From: Pseudomonadota bacterium | GTDB taxonomy: Bacteria; Pseudomonadota; Gammaproteobacteria; Burkholderiales; Thiobacillaceae | DNA length: 64,000 bases | Direction of reading: 5' to 3' | NCBI GenBank assembly: GCA_021802555.1 | Contig: JAJZRU010000006.1 | Span: 59,249-123,248 of the forward strand | In this document: positions 30,351-42,781 of the stretch, one piece after another | How positions within the stretch are numbered: position 1 is the first letter of the stretch | How the letters are laid out: every line of letters starts with the position of its first letter | Notes under the pieces: generated by a model | Told to the model about the DNA's origin: nothing | The model's database searches: none | The model's input: only the letters and a program-made list of their open reading frames with translations | Made by a program: the position numbers and the translations under genes

Positions 30351-31550
30351 ATGTTGCGCCGCTTACTGCCCGGTCTTCCGCGCCTGGTCTGGCTGCTCGG
30401 CCTGGTGAGCTTCTTCAACGACCTGGCTTCCGAGATGGTGATCCCCCTGGTGCCCCTGCTGCTGGCGGGCATGGGCGGCTCGCCGGCGCTGGCGCTGGGC
30501 TTCATCGAGGGCGCGGCGGAGGCGCTCGCCAGCCTGCTCAAGCTCTGGGCGGGTAATCATTCCGACCGCAAGAATTCGGCACGCAAAGGGCTGACCGTGG
30601 CCGGCTATGCCTTGTCCAACGCCGTGCGCCCCCTCATCGCGCTCACCGCGCATTGGAGCGGCATCCTCGGCGTGCGCCTGGCCGATCGCGTGGGCAAAGG
30701 GTTGCGCAGCGCGCCGCGCGACGCCCTCATCGCCCTGGCGGTGGATGCCAATCGGCGCGGCGCGGCCTTCGGCCTGCACCGCGCTTTCGACAATGCCGGC
30801 GCCCTGGCGGGAGCGCTGGCCGCCGCCGCGGTGCTGGCTTGGCACGACAACGATCTGCGCGCCGCCATCTGGGCCTCCGCGGTGCCCGGCGCGCTGTGCG
30901 TGGCGATGATCCTGCTGGCGGCGCGCGAGCCCACGCTCGCAACGGCGCCGCTGCCCACGGCGCGGGACAGCGCGGCGCTCGACGCACCGGCGCCGGCGCT
31001 CAGGCCTTACCTAGCCCTGGTGGGCGTCTATACCCTGGGCAAGCTGCCGGAGACTTTTCTGCTGCTGCGCGGCTATGAATTGGGCATGAGCCCGGTGGCC
31101 CTCATGCTGCTATGGGCCGTGTACAGCGCCGCCAAGGCGGCCACGGCTTACCGCGGCGGGCACTACGCCGACCGCCTGGGCCTGCGCGTGTGGATGCGCC
31201 GCGCCTGGTTGGGCACGGCCGCAGGCCTGGCGCTGCTGGGTTACGCCGGCACGCCTGCCGCGCTGGTGGGCGCGAGCCTGGCCTTCGGCGCCTTGTACGG
31301 CCTGTCCGAGGGCGGCGAGCGCGCTCTGGTGGCGGAGGCGGCGAAAAAGCTCGCCATGGGCGCGGGCTTCGGCTGGTACCACCTGGTCGCCGGCCTGGCC
31401 GCCATCCCCGGCGGCTTGCTGCTGGGCGAGATTTGGACGCGCCTGGGGGCGCCCTACGCCTTTGGCCTCAGCGCCATGGTGGTGGCGCTGTGCGCCCTCG
31501 CGGTGGCGCGCCTGCCGCAGGCGGCTGAGCCGCTGCCCCCAGTCCGGTAG
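30351..31550 (+). CDS. MFS transporter
   Basis: 399 residues with about 11-12 hydrophobic segments. The major-facilitator loop signature between helices 2 and 3 appears as LKLWAGNHSDRKNSARKGL, followed by LGVRLADRVGKGLRSAPRDALIA, a pattern of the MFS subgroup annotated as multidrug or YxxI-like permeases. The start near SFFNDLASEMVIPLVPLLL is also typical. The substrate is not apparent. Divergent from the DUF3683 oxidoreductase across 67 bases; ilvA follows 30 bases later on the same strand. Confidence 0.87.
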   Translation: MLRRLLPGLPRLVWLLGLVSFFNDLASEMVIPLVPLLLAGMGGSPALALGFIEGAAEALASLLKLWAGNHSDRKNSARKGLTVAGYALSNAVRPLIALTAHWSGILGVRLADRVGKGLRSAPRDALIALAVDANRRGAAFGLHRAFDNAGALAGALAAAAVLAWHDNDLRAAIWASAVPGALCVAMILLAAREPTLATAPLPTARDSAALDAPAPALRPYLALVGVYTLGKLPETFLLLRGYELGMSPVALMLLWAVYSAAKAATAYRGGHYADRLGLRVWMRRAWLGTAAGLALLGYAGTPAALVGASLAFGALYGLSEGGERALVAEAAKKLAMGAGFGWYHLVAGLAAIPGGLLLGEIWTRLGAPYAFGLSAMVVALCALAVARLPQAAEPLPPVR

Positions 31551-31580
31551 AATCGGCGAATCATCAAGCTTATCCCCGCC

Positions 31581-33101
31581 ATGGCCCCCGTCGACGACTA
31601 TCTGGAACGCATCCTCACCGCGCGCGTCTACGACGTGGCGCAGGAATCACCGCTGGAGGCGGCGCCCAACCTGTCGCGCCGCCTGGGCAACAGCGTGCTG
31701 CTCAAGCGCGAGGACTTGCAGCCGGTGTTCTCCTTCAAGCTGCGCGGCGCCTACAACAAGATGGCGCGCCTCAAGCCGGCGCAGCTCGGCAAGGGCGTGG
31801 TGGCGGCGTCCGCCGGCAACCATGCCCAGGGGGTGGCGCTCGCGGCGCAGAAGCTGGGCGCCCAGGCCACCATCGTCATGCCCACGACTACGCCGCAGAT
31901 CAAAGTGGATGCCGTGGCGGCGCGCGGTGCGCGCGTGGTGCTGCACGGCGATTCCTATGACGACGCCTTCCAGCACGCGCAGCAACTGGCCAGGCAGCAC
32001 GGCATGACCTATGTGCCGCCCTTCGACGATCCCGACGTCATAGCCGGCCAGGGCACTGTCGCCATGGAAATCCTGCGCCAGCACGGCGGCCCCATCCACG
32101 CGGTCTATGTACCCGTGGGCGGCGGCGGCCTCATCGCGGGCATCGCCGCCTACATCAAGCGCCTGCGGCCGGAGATCCGCATCGTCGGGGTCGAGCCGGA
32201 GGATGCCGATGCCATGGCGCGCTCGCTGGCCAAGGGCGAGCGCGTGAGATTGGCGCAGGTCGGCATATTCGCCGACGGCGTGGCGGTGAAGGAGGTGGGC
32301 AAGGAAACCTTCCACCTCGCGCGACAGTACGTGGACGAAGTGCTGCGCGTGGACAACGATGCCATCTGCGCCGCCATCAAGGACGTGTTCGAGGACACGC
32401 GCTCCATCCTGGAGCCGGCCGGGGCGCTGTCGGTGGCCGGGCTCAAGATGGCGGTGGCGCGGCAGAAGCTCAAGGACAAGACCCTGGTGGCCATCGCCAG
32501 CGGCGCCAATATGAATTTCGACCGTCTGCGCCACGTCGCCGAGCGTGCCGAGCTGGGCGAGCGGCGCGAGGCCATACTCGCGGTCACTATTCCGGAAACG
32601 CCTGGCAGCTTCAAGACGTTCTGCGCCCTGCTGGGCGCGCGCAGCATCACCGAGTTCAACTACCGCTATGCCGACCCGCAGAGCGCGCGGGTGTTCGCCG
32701 GTGTGCAGGTGCAGGGCGACGAGGAGCGCGCCCGCCTGGTGGCGCAGCTCAATGCGCGCGGGCTGGAAGCCGTCGATCTCACCGACAACGAAATGGCCAA
32801 GCTGCACGTGCGCCACCTGGTGGGCGGGCGCGCACCCCTGGCCGACCACGAACTGCTCTATCGCTTCGAATTCCCGGAGCGCCCCGGCGCGCTGATGAAT
32901 TTTCTGGAGCATATGAGCCGCGGTTGGAACATCAGCTTGTTCCACTACCGCAATCATGGCGCCGACTACGGCCGCGTGCTGGTGGGCATCCAGGTGCCGC
33001 CCAGGGACAAGGCCGCCTTCCGCAAGTTTCTCGCCGGCCTGGGCTATCGCTATTGGGACGAGAGCGCCAACCCGGCCTACCGGCTGTTTCTCGCCGGCTG
33101 A
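31581..33101 (+). CDS. ilvA: Threonine ammonia-lyase IlvA (biosynthetic)
   Basis: 506 residues, the long biosynthetic form. Makes 2-oxobutanoate from threonine for isoleucine synthesis with PLP. PLP-binding Lys53 is in FSFKLRGAYNK; AASAGNHAQGVALAA and VPVGGGGLIAGIAAYIK are further family blocks. The C-terminal third holds two regulatory ACT-like domains (LAVTIPETPGSFKTFCALLG, YRFEFPERPGALMNFLEHM), the usual site of isoleucine inhibition. Its last 25 bases overlap the convergent oxygenase gene. Confidence 0.96.
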   Translation: MAPVDDYLERILTARVYDVAQESPLEAAPNLSRRLGNSVLLKREDLQPVFSFKLRGAYNKMARLKPAQLGKGVVAASAGNHAQGVALAAQKLGAQATIVMPTTTPQIKVDAVAARGARVVLHGDSYDDAFQHAQQLARQHGMTYVPPFDDPDVIAGQGTVAMEILRQHGGPIHAVYVPVGGGGLIAGIAAYIKRLRPEIRIVGVEPEDADAMARSLAKGERVRLAQVGIFADGVAVKEVGKETFHLARQYVDEVLRVDNDAICAAIKDVFEDTRSILEPAGALSVAGLKMAVARQKLKDKTLVAIASGANMNFDRLRHVAERAELGERREAILAVTIPETPGSFKTFCALLGARSITEFNYRYADPQSARVFAGVQVQGDEERARLVAQLNARGLEAVDLTDNEMAKLHVRHLVGGRAPLADHELLYRFEFPERPGALMNFLEHMSRGWNISLFHYRNHGADYGRVLVGIQVPPRDKAAFRKFLAGLGYRYWDESANPAYRLFLAG

Positions 33102-33745
33102 TCGGGATAGGCCAGCTCGTGGCGCGAGCGCCATTCGGGCCCGACGTAGTTGATGATGATGGATTTGCGCACGCCATTGATCGGGCGCTTGCGGAAGCCG
33201 TGCCAGGTGTCCCCGCCGGGAACGAAAATCAGCCCGGCATTGCGGCGGTAGGGGGCGCTGCCGGCCCAGCGCTGCGGGCCGTCGTAAATGTCGGTGCCCC
33301 AATCCGCCTGCGGCTCGTCGGAAAGGTACACCAGCATGGTGAATTTCTTCGCACCGATGTCGGTGTGCGGCTCCAGCCAGAAGCCGTCGGTATCCAGGCA
33401 GTATTCGATGCGCAGCGAAGCGCCGTCGAGTTGCGTGCCGCATTTCTGCTCTAGGGCGGCGATCGTGGCCGGATCCTGAAAGGCCGCCGCCACTTGCGCG
33501 CATACGTCAAAACGCGCCTGCTGCTCGGGGGAGAAATAAATGCGGCTGGCGTTGTGCGTCTCGCGCTTGCCCAGCGTATCGTCGATGGCCGGCGGCGCGT
33601 AAGGCAGGGCGGCGATGGCGTCGCACACGCCGGCCGGCAGGGCGTCGCTCAGTACCCAATGGCGCCAAGGCTCGCTCTGCGTCGGGCTGGCGACCAGGCA
33701 GGAGCGGAAATGCCGCGCGATGGCGGCGGCGTTGTCGGGCGCCAT
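33077..33745 (-). CDS. 2-oxoglutarate/Fe(II)-dependent oxygenase-like protein
   Basis: 222 residues from the ATG at 33745. The iron-binding facial triad of the dioxygenase fold is visible as HTD in LEPHTDIGAKKFTMLVYLS and His in GGDTWHGFRKRPI, with the 2-oxoglutarate-binding Arg in the nearby RKSIIINYV. DTLGKRETHNASRIYFS is a conserved block of this bacterial group. Substrate unknown; relatives hydroxylate amino acids or surface-sugar precursors. Upstream are a TATAAT and an inverted repeat. The 3' end overlaps ilvA. Confidence 0.78.
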   Translation of the reverse strand: MAPDNAAAIARHFRSCLVASPTQSEPWRHWVLSDALPAGVCDAIAALPYAPPAIDDTLGKRETHNASRIYFSPEQQARFDVCAQVAAAFQDPATIAALEQKCGTQLDGASLRIEYCLDTDGFWLEPHTDIGAKKFTMLVYLSDEPQADWGTDIYDGPQRWAGSAPYRRNAGLIFVPGGDTWHGFRKRPINGVRKSIIINYVGPEWRSRHELAYPDQPARNSR

Positions 33746-33751
33746 GCTTGA

Positions 33752-33778
33752 TCCCGTAAATAAAACGGGACAATTATA
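33752..33778 (-). promoter_or_regulatory. Candidate promoter/operator of the oxygenase gene
   Basis: A perfect TATAAT on the minus strand at 33773-33778, followed toward the gene by a 6-bp inverted repeat TCCCGT/ACGGGA (33752-33757, 33765-33770) with a 7-base spacer that would lie at the transcript start. It could be an operator or a 5' hairpin. No clear -35 hexamer. Confidence 0.4.
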
Positions 33779-33807
33779 TCTCAAATGCTGGGCGGCGTAC
33801 TGGTACC

Positions 33808-35085
33808 TCAGCGGCAGAGGTCCGGGCAGCGATCCTGCAGCAGCTTCCAGACTTTGTCGGTGGCGCCGCGGTGCGCCTGGGCATACGCCAGGGCGGCGGC
33901 GGACATGGCTTGCCGCGCCGCGCGGTCGGCGAGCAGGCCCGCAGCCGCGTCCATCAACTCGTCTGCGCTGCTCACTTGGCGCGCCGCGCCGCCGGCCACG
34001 GCCTGTGTCACGGCCGCAGAGAAATTGCGCGTGTGCGGCCCCACCAGCGCGGGCGTGCCGCAGGCGGCGGCTTCGATGAGATTCTGGCCGCCGTAGTCGA
34101 GCAGGCTGCCGCCGATGAAGGCCACGTCGCTGGCAGCGTAATAGGCGTAGAGCTCGCCCAGACTGTCGCCCAGCACCACACGCGTGTTTGTGTCGGGAGG
34201 CTGGTCGGCGGAGCGGCGCACGTAGGCGACGGCTCGTTCCTCCAGCAACTGGGCCACGGCGGCAAAGCGCTGCGGGTGGCGCGGCACCAGCACCAGCAGG
34301 ACGGCAGCATCGAAGCGACGCAGGAAGGCATCGAGGAGCAGCGCTTCTTCGCCTTCGCGCGTGCTGGCGGCGAGCAGCACCGCGCGTGTGCCCCAGGCCG
34401 CGCGCCAGGCGTGCCCTCGTTCGATCAATTCCGCGGGCGGCGTGAGGTCGAATTTGAGATTGCCCATCACTGCCACGTCGGTGGCGCCCAGCGCACGCAG
34501 GCGTTCGGCATCTTCCTCCGTTTGCGCGGCCACGGCGCGCAGGGCGGCCAGGCTCGCGCGCGTGAGCGCGGGAAATTTGGCGTAGCCGCGCGCTGAGCGC
34601 GCCGACAGCCGCGCGTTCACCAGCATCATGGGCACGCCGCCGCGCGCCGCCCGGCGGATCATGTTGGGCCAGATTTCGGTTTCTAGCACCAGCCCTAGGC
34701 GCGGCCGCGCGCGCCGCAGAAAGCGCCGCATGGCCCAGCCGTAGTCATAGGGCAGGTAGCGTACCCGGACTTCCCCGGCGAACAGGGTTAGCGCGGTCGC
34801 GCGCCCGGCCGCCGTCATGCAGGTGAGCAGCAGCGGAGCTCGCGGGCACGCGGCGCGCAGTTTGGCCACCAGCGGCACGCTGGCGCGTACCTCGCCCACC
34901 GACACCGCATGCAGCCAGATGGGCCGGCCACTGATATGAGGGCCGCCACCCAGGCGTTCGTCCCAATGGTGCAGATAGCCCGCTTCCTTGCGGCCGCGCC
35001 AGAGCAGGCGCAGGGGAAGGAACGGCATCGCCAACAGCCACACGAGCGTATAGGCGAGGCGTTCGAGAGCGAGGCGGGGCAACAT
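33808..35085 (-). CDS. waaA: Kdo transferase WaaA
   Basis: 425 residues. Adds 3-deoxy-D-manno-octulosonic acid to lipid A at the inner membrane. One N-terminal membrane helix (LAYTLVWLLAMPFLPLRLLW), then the GT30 blocks PIWLHAVSVGEVRASVPLV, LLLTCMTAAGRATA, VLETEIWPNMIRRA, PMMLVNARLSARSARGY, and the C-terminal sugar-nucleotide part FIGGSLLDYGGQNLIEAAAC with GPHTRNF. Divergent from the epimerase gene, which may also serve surface sugars. Confidence 0.95.
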   Translation of the reverse strand: MLPRLALERLAYTLVWLLAMPFLPLRLLWRGRKEAGYLHHWDERLGGGPHISGRPIWLHAVSVGEVRASVPLVAKLRAACPRAPLLLTCMTAAGRATALTLFAGEVRVRYLPYDYGWAMRRFLRRARPRLGLVLETEIWPNMIRRAARGGVPMMLVNARLSARSARGYAKFPALTRASLAALRAVAAQTEEDAERLRALGATDVAVMGNLKFDLTPPAELIERGHAWRAAWGTRAVLLAASTREGEEALLLDAFLRRFDAAVLLVLVPRHPQRFAAVAQLLEERAVAYVRRSADQPPDTNTRVVLGDSLGELYAYYAASDVAFIGGSLLDYGGQNLIEAAACGTPALVGPHTRNFSAAVTQAVAGGAARQVSSADELMDAAAGLLADRAARQAMSAAALAYAQAHRGATDKVWKLLQDRCPDLCR

Positions 35086-35141
35086 GGGCGGGATTGTAAC
35101 GGGTGCTAGAATCCGCGCAGCGCATAGAAAGAAATCTCATC

Positions 35142-36155
35142 ATGAAAGTCCTGGTCACCGGCGCGGCCGGATTTATCGGTATGCACGTCGCCGAGCGTTT
35201 GCTCGGCCGCGGCGACGAGGTGGTGGGCGTGGACATCCTCAACGACTACTACAATCCGGCGCTGAAGCTCGCGCGCCTGGACGTGCTCAAGCCGCATGCC
35301 CGTTTCCGCTTCGTCAAGGCCGACATCGCCGACCGCATGACCCTGGAAGACCTCTTCGCGGCGGAGCGCTTCGATGCCGTCATCAACCTCGCCGCCCAGG
35401 CCGGCGTGCGCTACTCGCTCAAGAATCCGCATGCCTACGTGCAGTCCAACCTGGTCGGCTTTGCCAACCTGCTGGAGGGCTGCCGCCACAACGGCGTCAA
35501 GCACTTCGTCTTCGCCTCCAGCTCCAGCGTGTACGGCGCCAATACCCACATGCCCTTCTCCGTGCACGACAACGTCGACCATCCGGTGAGCCTGTACGCC
35601 GCCAGCAAGAAGGCCAACGAGCTCATGGCCCATGCCTACAGCCACCTCTATGGCCTGCCGGTGACCGGGCTGCGCTACTTCACCGTGTACGGCCCCTGGG
35701 GTAGGCCGGACATGTCGCCCTGGCTGTTCACCTCCGCCATCCTGGAAGGCCGCCCCATCGACGTTTTCAACCATGGCGAGATGATGCGCGACTTCACCTA
35801 CATCGACGACATCGCCGACGGTACGGTGCGTGTGCTCGACCGCGTCCCGCAGCCCAATCCCGCCTTCGACCATGCGCATCCCGACCCGGCGCAAAGCCAT
35901 GCGCCCTACCGCGTGTACAACATCGGCAACCACACGCCGGTGAAGCTCATGGACTTCATCGCCACCATCGAGGGGGCGCTGGGGCGGGAGGCGCAGAAGA
36001 ATTTCCTGCCCATGCAGGCGGGCGACGTGGTGGCGACCTATGCCGATGTGGCCGACCTCATCCGCGACACCGGTTTCGAGCCCAAAACGCCGCTGGCCGA
36101 GGGCATCGCCAACTGGGTGGCGTGGTATCGGGAGTATCACGGCCTCCCGCAATAA
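35142..36155 (+). CDS. UDP-glucuronate 4-epimerase-like NAD-dependent epimerase
   Basis: 337 residues from the ATG at 35142 (MKVLVTGAAGFIGMHVAE). Extended short-chain dehydrogenase: GAAGFIG binds NAD, SSSSVYG carries the catalytic Ser, and YAASKKANE gives the Tyr-x-x-x-Lys pair. The blocks GVRYSLKNPHAYVQSNLVGF, TGLRYFTVYGPWGRPDM and RDFTYIDDIADG match the LspL/CapI group, which interconverts UDP-glucuronate and UDP-galacturonate for polysaccharide synthesis. Ends 9 bases from the convergent metH stop. Confidence 0.9.
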   Translation: MKVLVTGAAGFIGMHVAERLLGRGDEVVGVDILNDYYNPALKLARLDVLKPHARFRFVKADIADRMTLEDLFAAERFDAVINLAAQAGVRYSLKNPHAYVQSNLVGFANLLEGCRHNGVKHFVFASSSSVYGANTHMPFSVHDNVDHPVSLYAASKKANELMAHAYSHLYGLPVTGLRYFTVYGPWGRPDMSPWLFTSAILEGRPIDVFNHGEMMRDFTYIDDIADGTVRVLDRVPQPNPAFDHAHPDPAQSHAPYRVYNIGNHTPVKLMDFIATIEGALGREAQKNFLPMQAGDVVATYADVADLIRDTGFEPKTPLAEGIANWVAWYREYHGLPQ

Positions 36156-36164
36156 TCGAACAGC

Positions 36165-39845
<3,681 letters not shown>

Positions 39846-39898
39846 GGCGGGCGGATGGAAAAATGCAGGATTATAAGAGGCGGGCGGCGGAGCGCGCC

Positions 39899-40360
39899 TC
39901 AATGCGCCGCTGGAGCAACGGGGACCATGGGCGACCAGCGCCCCGATTTGCGGAACGGCAGCCAGCCCCAGCCTTGGATGCGCGCGCGTCCTTCCAGCGT
40001 ATAGGGCAGCCCCGTGGCGAGATCGTTGGGGGTGAGACGTCCCATCGCTGCGAGCCATTGTGCCGTGCTGGTGTCGGCGATGAGTTCGAAGCGGGCCTGG
40101 CCGTGTGCGGGCAGCGTGATCGGGGCACTGCTTTTCGCCTGCGCCAGCACGGCGCCCGCGCTCTTCAGATCGAGTTCGATGGTCTCCACGGTGACGCTGC
40201 GGTCGTTGTCGTTCGCTGCCGTCAGCGTCACCGCGAAACGCTGCTGGGCCAGCCCCAGCTGAGCGGGTATTACGCGGTCGACCTGCAGTTCGGGCATTTT
40301 GAGCCTGGGAGCGCAGGCGGTCAGTGCCAGGGCGAGCAACAGCGGCAGCAGGCGCTTCAT
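39899..40360 (-). CDS. LEA type 2/WHy-domain lipoprotein
   Basis: 153 residues. Signal peptide with lipobox LTAC at residues 13-16, so the protein is likely a membrane lipoprotein. The rest is one WHy/LEA-2 beta-sandwich: [51 protein letters not shown] and [11 protein letters not shown]. Proteins of this family are linked to desiccation or stress tolerance, but no function is established in this group. The ATG overlaps the stop of the upstream kinase-like gene (ATGA). Confidence 0.82.
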   Translation of the reverse strand: MKRLLPLLLALALTACAPRLKMPELQVDRVIPAQLGLAQQRFAVTLTAANDNDRSVTVETIELDLKSAGAVLAQAKSSAPITLPAHGQARFELIADTSTAQWLAAMGRLTPNDLATGLPYTLEGRARIQGWGWLPFRKSGRWSPMVPVAPAAH

Positions 40361-41232
40361 CCCAGTTCCGCCGATAGCGCGTCCATCATGGCGAGGGCCT
40401 GGGCGCCGTAGCTGTCGCCGAACATATGGTCGTGGTTGAGCACGTGGTAGAGGTTGTAGAGCGTCTTGCGCACGCGATAGCCTTCGTCGAGCGGCCAGGC
40501 CTCCCGGTAGGCGGCGTAGAATGCGGCAGGAAAACCGCCGAACAGCTCGGTCATGGCCAGTTCCGCCTCGCGATCGCCGTAATAGGCGGCGGGGTCGAAG
40601 ATCACCGGCTCGCCGCCTGTGGCATAGCCGTAATTGCCGCCCCACAAGTCGCCGTGCAACAGCGCAGGGGGAGGAGTATGACCATCGAACAGTTGGGGCA
40701 GGCGGGCCAACAGCTTTTCGCCCGCCGCGACCAGGCGGCGACTGCCGCGTGCGCGCGCCAGGTCGAGCTGGTGGCCCAAGCGCCGCACGCGCCAGAATTC
40801 CACCCAGTCGGCCATCCAGCCGTTGGGTTGCGGCGTGCGGCCGATGTAGTTGTCCTCTTCCCAGCCATAGCGGTCGGAGTGCGTGCGGTGCAGGGCGGCG
40901 AGTGTCCGACCCAGGCGTGCGGCATCGCCCTGGGTTTGCAGCGGCAGGTATTCCAGCACGAGAAAAGCGAGATCGCCGCTCGTGCCCTGTGCCACCGGGC
41001 GGGGCACGCGCAGGGTGGCGGTGGCTGCCAGAGCATCCAGTGCCCGCGCCTCGGCCCGGAAGAGGGCCTCGCTGCGCGCGTGGACTTTGACGAAATAGCT
41101 CCGGTCTTCGCCCTGCAGCACCCAGGCTTCGTTGATGGAGCCGCCCCCTGCCCGCCGCGCGGCACGGAGGACAAACGTCCCGCCGGTGGCGGCGGCAAGC
41201 GCCGCGTTTAACGCCGCGGGCAGGGCGTTCAA
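40357..41232 (-). CDS. Fructosamine kinase-family protein
   Basis: 291 residues of the aminoglycoside phosphotransferase-like fold. The catalytic loop [11 protein letters not shown] and the metal-binding [16 protein letters not shown], with an early [11 protein letters not shown] and the nucleotide lysine in YFVKVH, match fructosamine-3-kinase/ketosamine kinases. They phosphorylate glycated lysines and so help remove protein glycation; activity here is inferred. Runs with the downstream LEA-2 gene and, 12 bases upstream, the DUF971 gene. Confidence 0.93.
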   Translation of the reverse strand: MNALPAALNAALAAATGGTFVLRAARRAGGGSINEAWVLQGEDRSYFVKVHARSEALFRAEARALDALAATATLRVPRPVAQGTSGDLAFLVLEYLPLQTQGDAARLGRTLAALHRTHSDRYGWEEDNYIGRTPQPNGWMADWVEFWRVRRLGHQLDLARARGSRRLVAAGEKLLARLPQLFDGHTPPPALLHGDLWGGNYGYATGGEPVIFDPAAYYGDREAELAMTELFGGFPAAFYAAYREAWPLDEGYRVRKTLYNLYHVLNHDHMFGDSYGAQALAMMDALSAELG

Positions 41233-41244
41233 CGTGGCCGGCTC

Positions 41245-41655
41245 TCAGTGCTGGGGCGGCGTCTGGAAGAGACGCGCGATGCCTGGGTCGCGCGAAGCCC
41301 CCGCCTCTTCCATGCGCCGCAGGTATTCCGCCCACAAGGCGTCGTGGTCCACGCCCAAGTGATAGAGGTAATCCCAGGAATAGATGCCCGAGTTGTGGCC
41401 GTCGGAAAAGGTCAAGGCTACGGCGTACTGGCCGACGGGCTCGATATTGTTGATGTCCACGTCGCGCTTGCCGACCTGCAATACTTCCTGGCCGGGGCCG
41501 TGGCCGCGCACCTCGGCCGAGGGCGAATAGACGCGCAGGAATTCGAACGGCAATTCGAAGCGCATGCCGTCGTCGAAAGCGATTTCCATCTTGCGCGAGG
41601 CCTGATGAAGCTTGATTTCTGTGGGGATAGGGGTGTTGGGGCCCAGGCCGGCCAT
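41245..41655 (-). CDS. DUF971 (GBBH-like N-terminal domain) protein
   Basis: 136 residues. The single domain IKLHQASRKMEIAFDDG, ELPFEFLRVYSPSAEVRGHG, DVDINNIEPVGQYAVALTF and HNSGIYSWDYLYHLG is the DUF971 family, also seen as the N-terminal domain of gamma-butyrobetaine hydroxylases. Bacterial stand-alone members are linked to iron-sulfur cluster maturation in some studies; I cannot show that here. It precedes the fructosamine-kinase-like gene in a likely operon. Confidence 0.9.
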   Translation of the reverse strand: MAGLGPNTPIPTEIKLHQASRKMEIAFDDGMRFELPFEFLRVYSPSAEVRGHGPGQEVLQVGKRDVDINNIEPVGQYAVALTFSDGHNSGIYSWDYLYHLGVDHDALWAEYLRRMEEAGASRDPGIARLFQTPPQH

Positions 41656-41902
41656 GGAAGTTCTCCTATTGGGAAGGCACGCCTTCAGCGGGTGGATCAT
41701 TTCCTGCGCGCTGCGCAAGCCGCCGCGGCGCCGGGGCGCGCCAAAATACCATTATGGTTCAAATGGTTATAAAGAGGTTTGGGCGCAGGGAATACGTTTC
41801 TGAAGTATCTACCATCGGCGCATGGTACGCAACTCTCGGCAGGCCGGGATTGAGACGTGCGGCGGCAACCTTGTTCAAGGTGGAGCGAGGTTCAAGGAAG
41901 AG

Positions 41903-41979
41903 TGGCGCGCCCGGCGCGACTCGAACGCACGACCTTTGGCTTCGGAGGCCAACACTCTATCCATCTGAGCTACGGGCGC
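41903..41979 (-). tRNA. tRNA-Arg (anticodon CCG)
   Basis: 77-base cloverleaf including an encoded CCA. Acceptor GCGCCCG pairs with CGGGCGC; D arm with AGCTCAGATGGATAGAGT; anticodon stem TTGGC/GCCAA around loop CTCCGAA, giving anticodon CCG; T arm GTGCG-TTCGAGT-CGCGC. It reads CGG codons, frequent in this GC-rich genome. A promoter lies just upstream. Confidence 0.97.
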
Positions 41980-41991
41980 AAAGAGACCGGG

Positions 41992-42020
41992 ATCATAGCC
42001 GTTCCCGTACAGGTCGTCCA
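41992..42020 (-). promoter_or_regulatory. Promoter of tRNA-Arg
   Basis: Minus strand: -35 TGGACG (42015-42020, 4 of 6 consensus), 17-base spacer, -10 TATGAT (41992-41997, 5 of 6). Predicted start about 6 bases before the mature tRNA end. Confidence 0.6.
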
Positions 42021-42098
42021 GATCGGCCGGTCTCCCCAAGGTGGAGGGTTTTTCTTATAATGGCAAGCCAATTTTAATTTTTCCATGCGCGCGACATC

Positions 42099-42626
42099 AT
42101 GGCCGACACCCACGCCACTCTCTCCCCCACTACGCCACGGGAAGTTATTCTTGCCGTGCTGGGCGCTCTCGTTGCGCCTGCCATCGTTTTTTTCCTCATT
42201 TATCAATTGATTCTTAAGGATAGGTCGGAGACGCATCTGGGCGCGCTCACTCCGGCCCAGGCCAGCCTGCTGGCGGAGGAGAATATCAAGCCTTATGCCA
42301 AGCTGACGGTGGTGGACGCCAATGCGCCGCATGCGCTGCTGACGGGCGAGCAGGTCTTCAATCAGGTGTGCAGCGCCTGCCACGCGGTGGGGGCGCTGGG
42401 TTCGCCCAAGTTCGGCGACAAGGCGGCGTGGGCGCCGCGCATCGCCAAGGGCTACGCCACCCTCGTCGACCACGCGCTGCACGGCTTCAACAAGATGCCG
42501 GCGCGCGGCGGCGATTCGGCGCTTCAGGATATCGAGGTCGAGCGTGCCATTGCCTACATGGCAGATGCCGCCGGCGCCAAATTCAAGGCGCCGGACCCCG
42601 GGGCGGCGCCGACCGCCGCCAAATAG
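42099..42626 (+). CDS. Membrane-anchored cytochrome c5-like protein
   Basis: 175 residues. One N-terminal membrane helix (VILAVLGALVAPAIVFFLIY, about 16-35) leaves the heme domain in the periplasm. Heme motif CSACH with VGALGSPKFGDKAAWAPRI, and the axial Met in FNKMPARGG, identify the cytochrome c5 family, common as electron donor to terminal oxidases in betaproteobacteria. A TATAAT at 42056-42061 may be its promoter. Not linked to oxidase genes here. Confidence 0.93.
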   Translation: MADTHATLSPTTPREVILAVLGALVAPAIVFFLIYQLILKDRSETHLGALTPAQASLLAEENIKPYAKLTVVDANAPHALLTGEQVFNQVCSACHAVGALGSPKFGDKAAWAPRIAKGYATLVDHALHGFNKMPARGGDSALQDIEVERAIAYMADAAGAKFKAPDPGAAPTAAK

Positions 42627-42674
42627 CAGCGTTCCCGCACCGCTGGCAGGTGCGCCGGCGCTGCGGCTGCGACC

Positions 42675-42702
42675 GGATGCGGCTCGGCGCCGAGCCGCAT
42701 CC
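42675..42702. repeat. 28-bp perfect palindrome
   Basis: Both halves are GGATGCGGCTCGGC and its exact complement, with no spacer, in the gap after the cytochrome gene. There is no T-run, so it is not a classical terminator, though it could stop transcripts in a Rho-dependent way or protect 3' ends. A second, imperfect hairpin (CTGCCCG/CGGGCAG, 42728-42748) follows. Confidence 0.85.
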
Positions 42703-42781
42703 CTTGGCAGGACGTTGAAAAACGATGCTGCCCGCGCATGCCGGGCAGGCAAGAAGCGAGCGTCACTTCCTGTCGACCAAG

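Noticed and set aside
39846..40058. Extended N-terminus of MetH (71 more codons)
   Set aside because: It is non-conserved, overlaps the neighbouring LEA-2 gene in another phase, and MetH normally starts near [19 protein letters not shown].
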